A stretch of 64,000 bases of DNA, taken from Pseudonocardia broussonetiae. GTDB taxonomy: Bacteria; Actinomycetota; Actinomycetes; Mycobacteriales; Pseudonocardiaceae. The stretch lies in contig NZ_CP053564.1 of NCBI RefSeq assembly GCF_013155125.1, forward strand, positions 3,169,501-3,233,500, read 5' to 3'. Both the position numbers and the translations under genes were made by a program. Each line of letters starts with the position of its first letter. Positions within the stretch are counted from its first letter, which is position 1. Positions 41,938 to 50,359 of the stretch are shown piece by piece. The notes beneath the pieces were generated by a model. That model searched no databases and was not told the DNA's origin. It worked only from the letters and a program-made list of their open reading frames with translations.

Positions 41938-42713
41938 CGGGGACCGCCGCATCGGTCGACCCGGCCGGACTGTTCGACCTGACCGGGCGCACCGCGCTCG
42001 TCACCGGGGCGTCGTCCGGACTGGGGGAGCGGTTCGCCCGGGTGCTCGCCGCGGCAGGGGCGACGGTGTGGGCCACCGCCCGTCGCAAGGAGCGCCTGGA
42101 GCGGCTGGCCGCGGAGGTCACGGGGGTGCGCCCGGTGCCGTGCGACGTGTCGTCGGAGGCGGACCGGGCGGCGCTGGTCGAGCGGGTGGTCGAGGCGACC
42201 GGGCCGCTGGACGTGCTGGTCAACAACGCGGGGACCGGCAGTCCGGCGAAGCCGCACGCCGAGTCGTCGAGCCAGTTCGTCGACGTCCTGGGCACCAACC
42301 TCGTGGCGCCCTTCCACCTGGCCCAGCTGGTGGCCGCGGCCTCGGCCGGGCGGCCGCTCTCGATCGTCAACGTGGGCTCGATCGTGGGGCTGGTGTCCAC
42401 CGCCCCGCGCGGCGGGGCGAGCTACGCGGCGAGCAAGGCGGGCCTCATCGGGCTGACCCGGCAGCTCGCCGGGCACTGGGGCCGGGACGGCGTGCGGGTG
42501 AACGCACTGGCTCCCGGCTGGTTCCGGACGGAGATGAACGACGCCATGTTCACCGACGACGCGTCGAACCGGTGGATCGAGCGCAACACCATGCTGCGCC
42601 GGCCGGGGGACGCGGGCGAGCTCGACGGCGCGCTGCTCTTCCTCGCCTCCGCCGCGTCGACCTACTGCACCGGACAGGTGCTCGCCGTCGACGGGGGGTG
42701 GACGGCGCGATGA
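41934..42713 (+). CDS. Short-chain dehydrogenase/reductase
   Basis: A 259-residue SDR with cofactor loop TGASSGLGERFA near 23-34, NNAG in VLVNNAGTG, and the catalytic SYAASKAGL (Tyr-x3-Lys). The Arg in TARRKERL after the second strand suggests NADP. It is sandwiched by ATGA overlaps between the APH-fold kinase and an acyl-CoA dehydrogenase, so it presumably acts on the same acyl chain. Confidence 0.9.
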   Translation: MTGTAASVDPAGLFDLTGRTALVTGASSGLGERFARVLAAAGATVWATARRKERLERLAAEVTGVRPVPCDVSSEADRAALVERVVEATGPLDVLVNNAGTGSPAKPHAESSSQFVDVLGTNLVAPFHLAQLVAAASAGRPLSIVNVGSIVGLVSTAPRGGASYAASKAGLIGLTRQLAGHWGRDGVRVNALAPGWFRTEMNDAMFTDDASNRWIERNTMLRRPGDAGELDGALLFLASAASTYCTGQVLAVDGGWTAR

Positions 42714-43933
42714 CCGCCGAGCAGACGCCCGCCGAGTACGCGGACACCGCCCGGAAGTGGCTGACCGAGCAGCTCGCCCCGCGCGAGGACGATCCCCGCG
42801 GGTCGGTGGCCGTCTTCCACGATCTGCCCTTCGACGAGGAGAAGGCCCTGATCGGCCGCATCCAGGGGTGGCTGAGCACGCGGTTCGACGCCGGGTACGG
42901 CGCGATCTCCTGGCCCGCGGACCAGGGCGGCGCCGGGCTGTCGGCGCTGCACGAGGAGGCGTACGCCGAGGTCGAGCGGGAGTTCGCCCACCCCGGCCAG
43001 CACGAGCTGACGTCGGTGTCCACGGAGCTGATCGCGCCCACGGTGCAGCTGTTCGGGACACCGGAGCAGAAGGAGCGGCTGGTCCGGCCGCTGCTGCGCG
43101 GGGACGCGCTGGCGTGCCAGCTGTTCTCCGAACCCTCGGCCGGGTCGGACCTGGCCGGGCTCTCGACGCGGGCGGTCCGCGACGGCGACGGGTGGGTGGT
43201 CAACGGGCAGAAGGTGTGGAGCTCGGGCGCCCAGTTCGCCGGGTGGGGGGAGCTGATCGCGCGGACCGATCCGGACGTGCCCAAGCACCAGGGGCTCACC
43301 GCCTTCCTGCTGCCGATGGACACCCCGGGGGTGGAGGTGCGGCCGCTGCGCCAGATGTCGGGCGGGACCTCCTTCTGCGAGGTGTTCCTCGACGACGTCC
43401 GGATCCCGGACTCCCTGCGCCTGGGCGAGGTCGGCGGCGGCTGGGGCGTCACGCTGGCGACCCTCGGCTTCGAGCGCGGGTCGTCCGGGGCCAACCTGGA
43501 CCTGGGCGGCGGCTACGCCCAGCTCCTCTCCGACGCCCGGCGGACGGGCCGCACCCGCGACCCCGACGTCCGCCGGGTGCTGGCGGAGGTGTGGGTGGCC
43601 GAGAAGGTCGCGGCGCTGTCGGCGCAGCGGGACCGCGAGACCCGGCTGGCCGGGGGTGAACCGGGGCCCATCGGGTCGCTGCGCAAGCTGGACTGGGCGC
43701 AGCGGCTGAAGCTGGTCTCCGAGGCGGCCGCCGTGGTGCTGGGGCCGCGGCTGGTGGCCGATGCCGGGGACGGGACCTATCGCTGGATCGAGCACTACCT
43801 GGGCGCACCGGGCTACCGGATCGCCGGGGGCTCGGACGAGGTGCAACGAACGATCATCGCGGAGCGCCTGCTGGGGCTGCCGCCGGAGCCGCGCGCCGAC
43901 CGGGGCGTGGCGTGGAAGGACATCCCGAGATGA
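42710..43933 (+). CDS. Acyl-CoA dehydrogenase (FadE26-like)
   Basis: A 407-residue flavoenzyme of the acyl-CoA dehydrogenase family. FAD/substrate motifs QLFSEPSAGSDLAGLSTRA and VVNGQKVWSSGAQ are present, and the C-terminal YRIAGGSDEVQRTIIAERLL matches FadE26/ACAD11-like branch members. A plausible role is alpha,beta-dehydrogenation, or in the APH-linked reading, elimination of phosphate. Four-base overlap with the upstream SDR. It ends 52 bases before the next SDR. Confidence 0.9.
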   Translation: MTAEQTPAEYADTARKWLTEQLAPREDDPRGSVAVFHDLPFDEEKALIGRIQGWLSTRFDAGYGAISWPADQGGAGLSALHEEAYAEVEREFAHPGQHELTSVSTELIAPTVQLFGTPEQKERLVRPLLRGDALACQLFSEPSAGSDLAGLSTRAVRDGDGWVVNGQKVWSSGAQFAGWGELIARTDPDVPKHQGLTAFLLPMDTPGVEVRPLRQMSGGTSFCEVFLDDVRIPDSLRLGEVGGGWGVTLATLGFERGSSGANLDLGGGYAQLLSDARRTGRTRDPDVRRVLAEVWVAEKVAALSAQRDRETRLAGGEPGPIGSLRKLDWAQRLKLVSEAAAVVLGPRLVADAGDGTYRWIEHYLGAPGYRIAGGSDEVQRTIIAERLLGLPPEPRADRGVAWKDIPR

Positions 43934-43985
43934 GCACAGTGTCATCAACACCGTGGCATGAGGACAGTGTCATGAGGACGGGGTC
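43934..43985 (+). repeat. Short direct repeats before the next operon part
   Basis: ACAGTGTCAT occurs at 43936-43945 and 43964-43973, 28 bases apart, in an otherwise unremarkable gap upstream of an SDR. It could be an operator of another repressor or chance. Confidence 0.4.
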
Positions 43986-44780
43986 GTGAGCACGGTCGAC
44001 GAGGCCGTCGCCGCCGTCCGGGCGACGCGGCGGCCGCTGGCAGGACGGACGGCGCTGGTCACCGGCGGATCGCGCGGGCTGGGCCGGGAGATCGCGATCG
44101 CCTTCGCGGCGGCCGGTGCGGACGTGGCGGTCGTGTCCCGGAAGAAGGACGCCTGCGAGGCCCTCGCCGAGGAGCTCGCCGCGGCCACCGGGCAGCGGGT
44201 GACGGCGCACGCCGCGCACGTCGGGGACTGGGACCGGTTGGGCACGCTGCTCGACGAGGTGGAGCAGGACCTGGGCCCGGTGGACGTGCTGGTGAACAAC
44301 GCCGGCATCGCGCCCACCTACCCGTCGCTGCAGGAGGTGTCCGAGGAGCTGTTCGACAAGGTGTTCGCCGTCAACGTCAAGGGCCCGTTCCGGCTGCTGG
44401 CCGTGGCGGGAGCCCGGATGGCCGCGCGGGACGGCGGGGTCATGCTGAACATCTCGTCGATGGGCTCGCAGCGCCCCACCGCGGGCGACCTGCCCTACAC
44501 GGCGGCGAAGTCGGCGTTGAACACGCTGACCGCGGGGTTCGCGCAGGAGTACGGGCCGAGCGTGCGGGTGAACACGATCCTGGCCGGGCCGTTCGCGACG
44601 GACATCAGCAGGGCGTGGGACCCGGCCGCGGTGGAGCGGATGGCACGGGACTGGCCGTCGAGGCGGGTGGGGCAGCCGTCGGAGATCGCCGGCGCGGCGC
44701 TGTACCTGTGCGGGCCGGACGCGGGCTACACGACGGGCGCGCTGCTCGCCGTCGACGGTGGAAGGCTGGCCGCGCCGTGA
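43986..44780 (+). CDS. Short-chain dehydrogenase/reductase
   Basis: A 264-residue SDR with cofactor loop TGGSRGLGREIA, then DVLVNNAGIAP, the conserved NISSMGSQRPTAGDLPYTAA containing the catalytic Tyr, and Lys in AAKSAL. The residues VVSRKKD suggest NADP preference. Coupled to the DUF35 gene by GTGA. It may oxidise a beta-hydroxyacyl intermediate feeding the thiolase-like pair next to it. Confidence 0.9.
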   Translation: MSTVDEAVAAVRATRRPLAGRTALVTGGSRGLGREIAIAFAAAGADVAVVSRKKDACEALAEELAAATGQRVTAHAAHVGDWDRLGTLLDEVEQDLGPVDVLVNNAGIAPTYPSLQEVSEELFDKVFAVNVKGPFRLLAVAGARMAARDGGVMLNISSMGSQRPTAGDLPYTAAKSALNTLTAGFAQEYGPSVRVNTILAGPFATDISRAWDPAAVERMARDWPSRRVGQPSEIAGAALYLCGPDAGYTTGALLAVDGGRLAAP

Positions 44781-45199
44781 TCGCCGGGAAGCAGACCGTC
44801 GACGACGCGCTGTTCGTCGAGACGGCCGAGGGGCCGGCGCTGCTGGGCAGCCGTTGCACCGACTGCGCGGCGTACACGTTCCCCCGCCAGGGCGGGTGCC
44901 CGCGCTGCACCGGATCGTCGATGCGGGAGGTGCCGCTCTCCCGGACCGGGACGCTGTGGTCCTGGACGGTGCAGGGCTTCCGCCCGAAGACGCCGTACAC
45001 CGGGACCGAGGCCTACGAGCCCTACGGCGTGGCCTACGTGGAGCTGCCCGGGCAGCTGATCGTGGAGGCCCGCCTCGTCCAGACCGACCCGCAGCAGCTG
45101 GAGATCGGGATGCCCGTTGAGCTGACGCTGACCCCCTTCCGGGACGACGAGTCCGGCCGGCCCGTGCACACCTTCGCCTTCGTGGGGGTGGCGGCATGA
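44777..45199 (+). CDS. DUF35/OB-fold zinc-ribbon acyl-CoA-associated protein
   Basis: A 140-residue protein. An N-terminal zinc ribbon uses Cys27, Cys30, Cys41 and Cys44 (CTDC and CPRC). The following OB-fold is TGTLWSWTVQGFRPK to AYVELPGQLIVEARL. DUF35 proteins bind acyl-CoA and partner thiolase-like Ltp proteins, e.g. in sterol side-chain cleavage. Here it overlaps the Ltp-like gene by ATGA, so the pair is almost certainly a complex. Confidence 0.9.
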   Translation: MIAGKQTVDDALFVETAEGPALLGSRCTDCAAYTFPRQGGCPRCTGSSMREVPLSRTGTLWSWTVQGFRPKTPYTGTEAYEPYGVAYVELPGQLIVEARLVQTDPQQLEIGMPVELTLTPFRDDESGRPVHTFAFVGVAA

Positions 45200-46341
45200 G
45201 CGAGGTCGCGATCGTCGGGATCGGCATGCACCGGTTCGGACGCGCCGACGGGGTGTCGGGACGGGCCCAGGCCGTGCACGCGGCGCGGGAGGCGTTGCGC
45301 GACAGCGGGTTGCGCTTCTCGGACATGCAGTTCGGGTTCGGCGGCTCGCACTCCGCCGGGGACGCGGACACGCTGGTCTCCGAGCTGGGGCTGACGGGGC
45401 TGCCGTTCATCAACGTGGCCAACGGCTGCGCCACCGGCGGGTCCGCCCTCATCGCGGCGGACGCGGCGATCCGCTCCGGGCAGCACGACGTCGGGATCGT
45501 CATCGGCTTCGACAAGCACGCCCGGGGCGCGTTCAACACCGACCCGGCCGAGCACGGCATCGGGGCCTGGTACGGCGAGACCGGGTTGATGGTCACCACC
45601 CAGTTCTTCGGGATGAAGATCCAGCGCTACCTGCACGACCACGACCTCGGGCCGGGCGTGCTGGCGACGATCGCGGAGAAGTCCTTCCGCAACGGCGCGC
45701 GCAACCCGATGGCGTGGCGGCGCAAGGAGATCGACGCCGCGGAGATCGCCGCGGCCCCGATGATCTCCGACCCGCTCACGCAGTACATGTACTGCTCGCC
45801 CGGCGAGGGGGCGGTCGCGCTGGTCCTCTGCCGCGCCGACCGGGCCCACACGTACACCCGGCATCCCGTGTTCCTGCAGGGCGCGGCGTTCCGCAGCCGG
45901 CGGTACGGCTCCTTCGAGGTGTTCTCGCCGTGGCTCGCCACCGACCGCGCGGACTCGCCGACGGTCGAGGCGTCGGCGGCGGCGTTCGCCGCGGCCGGGA
46001 TCGCCCCGTCCGAGGTGGACGTGGCGCAGATCCAGGACACCGAGTCCGGCGCGGAGCTGATGCACATGGCCGAGACCGGGCTGTGCGCCCACGGCGAGCA
46101 GGAGGAGCTGATCACCTCCGGGGCCACCGCCATCGAGGGCCGGCTGCCGGTCAACACCGACGGCGGCTGCATCGCCAACGGCGAGCCGATCGGCGCGTCG
46201 GGGCTGCGGCAGGTCTACGAGAACGTGCTCCAGCTGCGCGGGGACGCGGGGGAGCACCAGGTACCGGGGGACCCGCGCGTCGGGTTCACCCACGTCTACG
46301 GGGCGCCGGGCATCTCCGCCTGCACCGTCCTGACCCGCTGA
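45196..46341 (+). CDS. Ltp-type thiolase-like protein (lipid-transfer-protein family)
   Basis: A 381-residue thiolase fold. The N-terminal nucleophile Cys78 (VANGCATGGSA) is present, but the His that usually follows is Glu near residue 330 (NGEPIGASG), and the last domain has no second catalytic Cys (HVYGAPGISACTVL). Ltp2-type aldolases, which release a short acyl unit by retro-aldol cleavage, also depart from the thiolase triad. With its DUF35 partner this suggests lyase rather than thiolase activity, but that is inference. Confidence 0.87.
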   Translation: MSEVAIVGIGMHRFGRADGVSGRAQAVHAAREALRDSGLRFSDMQFGFGGSHSAGDADTLVSELGLTGLPFINVANGCATGGSALIAADAAIRSGQHDVGIVIGFDKHARGAFNTDPAEHGIGAWYGETGLMVTTQFFGMKIQRYLHDHDLGPGVLATIAEKSFRNGARNPMAWRRKEIDAAEIAAAPMISDPLTQYMYCSPGEGAVALVLCRADRAHTYTRHPVFLQGAAFRSRRYGSFEVFSPWLATDRADSPTVEASAAAFAAAGIAPSEVDVAQIQDTESGAELMHMAETGLCAHGEQEELITSGATAIEGRLPVNTDGGCIANGEPIGASGLRQVYENVLQLRGDAGEHQVPGDPRVGFTHVYGAPGISACTVLTR

Positions 46342-46355
46342 GGGGGCGCGAGAAG

Positions 46356-47666
46356 ATGAGCTGGGGATTCGAGAACGACCCCGAGGTCCAGGAGGAGCTC
46401 GACTGGGTCGAGGCGTTCGTCCGGGACGAGATCGAGCCCGTGGACCAGGTGGTCGAGCACGCGTGGAACCCGCGCGACCCGGTGCGCAACGCGGTGATCA
46501 AGCCGCTGCAGCAGCGGGTCCGCGAGCGGAAGCTGTGGGCCTGCCACCTGGGCCCGGAGCTGGGCGGGCCCGGGTACGGACAGCTGCGCCTGGCGCTGCT
46601 GAACGAGAAGCTCGGCCGGACCCACTCCGGCCCGGTCGTGTTCGGCTGCCAGGCCCCGGACTCGGGCAACGCCGAGATCCTGGCGCACTACGGCACGGAC
46701 CACCTCAAGAAGACCTACCTCGAGCCGCTCATCGAGGGCGAGATCGTGTCGTGCTTCTCGATGACCGAGCCGCACGGCGGATCGGACCCCACCGGGTTCC
46801 GCACCACCGCGGTCCTCGACGGCGACGAGTGGGTGATCAACGGCGAGAAGTGGTTCTCCTCCCACGCGCTGTGGGCGGAGTTCCTCATCGTCATGGCGGT
46901 CACCGACCCCGACGCCCCGCCGCACCAGTCGATGTCGATGTTCGTCGTTCCCGCCGACACCCCCGGCATCGAGCGCGTCCGTGACGTCAGCGTGTGGGGG
47001 CACGACGAGCCCGTCGGCACCCACAACTACCTGCGGTACACCGACGTCCGGGTGCCCGCGGAGAACATCCTCGGTGAGCGCGGCCAGGCCTTCGCCGTCG
47101 CGCAGACCCGCCTCGGCGGCGGCCGGATCCACCACGCCATGCGCACCGTCGGGCTCGTGACCAGCGCCTTCGAGATGATGAAGCGCCGTGCCGTGTCGCG
47201 CTCGAGCAGGGGTGGGCGGCTCGCGGACAAGCAGCTGGTCCAGGAGATGATCGCCGACTCCTGGATCCAGATCGAGCAGTTCCGGCTGCTCGTGCTGCGC
47301 ACGGCGTGGCGGATCGACCGGTACGACGACTACCGCCGGGTCCGCGCCGACATCTCGGCGGTCAAGGCGGCGATGCCGAAGGTGCTGCTCGACGTCGCCG
47401 GCCGGGCGATCCAGATCCACGGCTCGCTGGGCATCTCCAAGGAGCTGCCCTTCGGCAAGTGGGTCATGGAGTCCTTCCACATGGGACTGGCCGACGGCGC
47501 CACCGAGGTGCACAAGGTCAACCTGGCCCAGTTCCTGCTGCGCGGTACCGAGCCCGATGATGGTCTGTTCCCGCCCTACATCCTCCCGACCCGCCGGGCC
47601 GAGGCGCAGGAGCGCTTCGCCGAGGTGCTCGTGGCGGCCGCCGACGACGGGGAGGATCCCGCATGA
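46356..47666 (+). CDS. Acyl-CoA dehydrogenase
   Basis: A 436-residue enzyme. The N-terminal helical domain opens EELDWVEAFVRDEIEPVDQV; flavin motifs are CFSMTEPHGGSDPTGFRT and VINGEKWFSSHA; the C-terminal domain has IQIHGSLGISKELPFGKWV. It is about 30 residues longer than the first dehydrogenase. The 15-base gap to the Ltp gene and the ATGA overlap with the third dehydrogenase suggest it acts as a pair with that shorter protein. Confidence 0.9.
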   Translation: MSWGFENDPEVQEELDWVEAFVRDEIEPVDQVVEHAWNPRDPVRNAVIKPLQQRVRERKLWACHLGPELGGPGYGQLRLALLNEKLGRTHSGPVVFGCQAPDSGNAEILAHYGTDHLKKTYLEPLIEGEIVSCFSMTEPHGGSDPTGFRTTAVLDGDEWVINGEKWFSSHALWAEFLIVMAVTDPDAPPHQSMSMFVVPADTPGIERVRDVSVWGHDEPVGTHNYLRYTDVRVPAENILGERGQAFAVAQTRLGGGRIHHAMRTVGLVTSAFEMMKRRAVSRSSRGGRLADKQLVQEMIADSWIQIEQFRLLVLRTAWRIDRYDDYRRVRADISAVKAAMPKVLLDVAGRAIQIHGSLGISKELPFGKWVMESFHMGLADGATEVHKVNLAQFLLRGTEPDDGLFPPYILPTRRAEAQERFAEVLVAAADDGEDPA

Positions 47667-48766
47667 GCCTCCGACTCACCCCGGACGCCGATGCCGAGGA
47701 CCTGCGCGAGGTCGTGCGGGACTTCCTCGCCCGGCACGGGGACACCGAGACGGTGTTCCGCGGGATCGGGAGCGGCGGCTGGGACCGGGAGGCGTGGCGC
47801 CGCTTCGCCGGCGAGCTCGGCGTCGTCGGCCTCGACGTCCCCGAGGAGCGCGGGGGTGCGGGCGCGACGTTCCGCGAGGTCGCGATCGTCGCCGAGGAGC
47901 TCGGACGGTCCCTCGTGCGGCTCCCGTGGTTCTCCACCGCGGTGCTCGGAATCGGGGTGCTGCTGCACGGCGACGCGCCCGACCTGCTCGCGGAGCTGGC
48001 CTCCGGGGAGGTGACCGCGACACTGGCGCACCTCGAGGGCTTCGACGGCTGGGACCCCGACACCGTGCGCACGGTCGCCGAACCCGACGGTGCCGACGGC
48101 TGGCGGCTGTCCGGGACGAAGACGCTGGTGGTCGAGGGGGACACGGCGGACGTCCTGTTCGTCGTGGCCTCGATCGAGGGCGCGCCCGCGATCTTCGTCG
48201 TGGACGACGGCGCGGAAGGGCTCGTGCGCAGGCCGCTGCCGAGCCTCGATCCCACCCGTCCGCTCGCGGAGCTGCTGCTCGACGGCACACCGGCCGCGCT
48301 GCTCGTGGGGGGTGCGCGCTCCGTCGTGCCGAAGGTCCTCGACCGGGCCCGGGCCGCGCTCGCCGCCGAGCAGGTCGGCGGAGCCGCGGCCGCACTCGAC
48401 ATGACGGTCCGCTACGCGGGGCAGCGCGTCCAGTTCGGCAGGCCGATCGCGACCTTCCAGGCCGTCAAGCACCGGTGCGCGGACATGGCGGTGCAGGTGG
48501 AGGCCGCGCGGTCCGCCGCGGCGTGGGCCGCGGCGGCGGCCGCCGACGACGTCGGCGAGCTCCCGGTCGCCGCGGCGACCGCGGCGCTCGTCTGCGGGCA
48601 CGCCTACACCTGGGTCGCGGGCGAGACCGTCCAGGTGCACGGCGGCATCGGGTTCACCTGGGAGCACCCGGCCCACCTGCACGTCCGCCGGGCGGCGACC
48701 GGTGCCGCCCTGTTCGGCACCGCCGCGACGAACCGGGACGCGGTGCTCGACCACCTGGGGGTGTGA
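47663..48766 (+). CDS. Acyl-CoA dehydrogenase, short partner-type
   Basis: A 367-residue acyl-CoA dehydrogenase fold. The C-terminal QVHGGIGFTWEHPAHLHVRR carries the Glu found as catalytic base in one branch of FadE proteins, whereas the middle flavin motifs are weak. Mycobacterial sterol dehydrogenases work as alpha2beta2 heterotetramers of two different FadE proteins. This gene, coupled by ATGA to the preceding one, is a natural partner of that kind. Confidence 0.87.
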   Translation: MSLRLTPDADAEDLREVVRDFLARHGDTETVFRGIGSGGWDREAWRRFAGELGVVGLDVPEERGGAGATFREVAIVAEELGRSLVRLPWFSTAVLGIGVLLHGDAPDLLAELASGEVTATLAHLEGFDGWDPDTVRTVAEPDGADGWRLSGTKTLVVEGDTADVLFVVASIEGAPAIFVVDDGAEGLVRRPLPSLDPTRPLAELLLDGTPAALLVGGARSVVPKVLDRARAALAAEQVGGAAAALDMTVRYAGQRVQFGRPIATFQAVKHRCADMAVQVEAARSAAAWAAAAAADDVGELPVAAATAALVCGHAYTWVAGETVQVHGGIGFTWEHPAHLHVRRAATGAALFGTAATNRDAVLDHLGV

Positions 48767-48792
48767 GCGTGCCCGGCAGCCCGCGCCGAGGT

Positions 48793-48821
48793 GAACCCGG
48801 TTCGGGTCCGACGGCTACCCT
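48793..48821 (+). promoter_or_regulatory. Possible promoter and palindrome of the TetR gene
   Basis: GAACCCGGTTC (48793-48803), a small palindrome, precedes TACCCT (48816-48821), a possible -10. The tetR gene starts 32 bases further. The palindrome differs from AACTGA-type operators. Confidence 0.35.
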
Positions 48822-48852
48822 GGCCCTCGTAGCGGCCCGAGGGAGTGGTTCA

Positions 48853-49515
48853 GTGAGCATCGAGGCGTTGACCGACGCGTCGGACGGTCCGCGGTCGAAG
48901 CGGCCGGCGATCCTGGCCGCGGCCGTGGAGTGCTTCGGCGAGGTGGGCTACGAGGCCACGAAGTGGTCCGAGGTGGCCGACCGGGTGGGGATCGGGCAGA
49001 CCGCGCTCTACCACTACTTCGAGTCCAAGGCCCACTGCCTGCTCACGATCATGCGGCTGGGCCTGCGCAACTCCGACGCCGCCTTCCGGCGGGCCACCGA
49101 GGACTCGCCGACCGCGCTGGCGGCGCTGCGCGCGGCGGCGGGAGCGGCGTACGCCCTCTCGCCCCAGGAGGTGCAGCAGAACCGGATCCTGCAGGCGAAC
49201 ATCGCCCTGCTGGCGAATCCCCGTTCCTCGGAGCGGGAGGAGACCGAGCGGCAGGCGTGCCGGGAGCTGGTGGCCCGTGTCGAACGCAACTGGGTCGACC
49301 TGATCGAGCGCGGCACCCGGTCCGGGGAGTTCCCCGCGCACGACCCGGTCATCATGTCGCGCACCCTGCTCGGACTGCTGGTGAGCGTGTGGCGCTGGTA
49401 CCGGCCGGGCGGACCGCAGCCGTTGGCCGCGGTGTCGGAGTTCGTCGTGGGCTGCTGCGTCCGGATGGTCGCGGGGGAGCTCCCCGCGACGGACGCCACG
49501 GCCGCCGCGAGCTGA
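48853..49515 (+). CDS. TetR-family transcriptional repressor
   Basis: A 220-residue repressor. The DNA-binding domain is at about 20-65 (AILAAAVECFGEVGYEATKW, then ALYHYFESKAHCLLTIM). The C-terminal ligand-binding part is larger, with VQQNRILQANIALL and TRSGEFPAHDPVIMS. KstR2-type TetR repressors sense CoA thioesters and control sterol-ring degradation. It is the only TetR in the catabolic cluster, so it is the first candidate for the AACTGA-N7-TCAGTT operators. GTG 48853 is supported by GAGGGAG; the frame is open upstream. Confidence 0.87.
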   Translation: MSIEALTDASDGPRSKRPAILAAAVECFGEVGYEATKWSEVADRVGIGQTALYHYFESKAHCLLTIMRLGLRNSDAAFRRATEDSPTALAALRAAAGAAYALSPQEVQQNRILQANIALLANPRSSEREETERQACRELVARVERNWVDLIERGTRSGEFPAHDPVIMSRTLLGLLVSVWRWYRPGGPQPLAAVSEFVVGCCVRMVAGELPATDATAAAS

Positions 49516-49543
49516 GTCCCTTGTCCCACGCGGTGGGGGGAAC

Positions 49544-49578
49544 TACAGTAGGCACATCGAACTGAACTCAAGTCAGTT
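49544..49578 (+). promoter_or_regulatory. Promoter and operator of the SnoaL/EthD/ligase/MHS operon
   Basis: TACAGT (49544-49549) is a -10 and the perfect operator AACTGA-N7-TCAGTT covers 49560-49578, just downstream of the predicted start. The operon begins at 49609. Confidence 0.7.
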
Positions 49579-49608
49579 CAGGCGGTAGTCGTCAGGGAGG
49601 ACGGCACG

Positions 49609-49974
49609 ATGATCATCGAGGAGTACTACACCCGTCTGGACGGATCCGAGTCGCTCACCGCACTCGACCTCGTCGAGCCGGACGTCTCGTTCCTGATCGC
49701 CCTGCCGGGCACCGAGGTCACCGGCACCGGACACGCCGCTCTGCGGGACTACATCGAGGGCCGCCCGGCGGTCGGCAGACGGCACACCGTCCTGCGGCGC
49801 AGCGTCGACGGCGACCTGGAGATGGTCTACGGGATCATCACCGAGGGCGACGGGCGCGGCACCGGCTCGTTCTCCTCGGTCGCGCTGATCTCGGCCGACG
49901 AGCGGGTCGCGCGGTACCAGGCCTTCTTCCACCCGAGCTTCGGCATGTTCCCCCTCCCCGGAGGGGGGCGGTGA
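49609..49974 (+). CDS. SnoaL-like/NTF2-fold protein
   Basis: A 121-residue single-domain protein of the NTF2 fold (IIEEYYTRLDGSESLTALDL, then VSFLIALPGTEVTGTGHAAL). Such proteins act as isomerases, cyclases or dehydratases, or only bind ligands. The second SnoaL-like gene overlaps it by GTGA, so a heterodimer is likely. First gene behind the operator. Confidence 0.78.
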   Translation: MIIEEYYTRLDGSESLTALDLVEPDVSFLIALPGTEVTGTGHAALRDYIEGRPAVGRRHTVLRRSVDGDLEMVYGIITEGDGRGTGSFSSVALISADERVARYQAFFHPSFGMFPLPGGGR

Positions 49975-50336
49975 CCGCCGACGTCCTGACCCGGTGGTTC
50001 GCGGCGATGGACTCGGACAGCCCCGAGGACGTCCTCGGCATGATCGCCCCCGGATTCCGGTTCTCGATCGTCTTCGGCACCGGCGGCGGCGAGGCGCGCG
50101 ACTTCGCCGGCGGCCGCGAGGCGATGGAGGGCTACCTCGCCCAGCGCGAGAAGAGCGTCCTCACCCACCACGTCCTCTCCGCGGCCACGGTCGGGAGCGA
50201 CGAGCACGTGCTCGGCCAGGCACGCCGCGGCGCGGCCTTCGAGTCGACCTTCGTGGCGGTCGCCCGGATCGACGAGGACGGGAAGGTGGCGTCACTGATG
50301 ATCGGCCGCTCGCCCCTGCTCGACATCGAGGCCTGA
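49971..50336 (+). CDS. SnoaL-like/NTF2-fold protein, second copy
   Basis: A 121-residue protein with the same fold as its neighbour (LTRWFAAMDSDSPEDVLGMI, then GFRFSIVFGTGGGEARDFAG). The sequences are only distantly alike, so a heterodimer rather than a recent duplication is suggested. GTG overlaps the previous gene. It may handle an intermediate of the pathway. Confidence 0.75.
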   Translation: MTADVLTRWFAAMDSDSPEDVLGMIAPGFRFSIVFGTGGGEARDFAGGREAMEGYLAQREKSVLTHHVLSAATVGSDEHVLGQARRGAAFESTFVAVARIDEDGKVASLMIGRSPLLDIEA

Positions 50337-50359
50337 CCGTTCCCGGACAAGGAGCCCCC

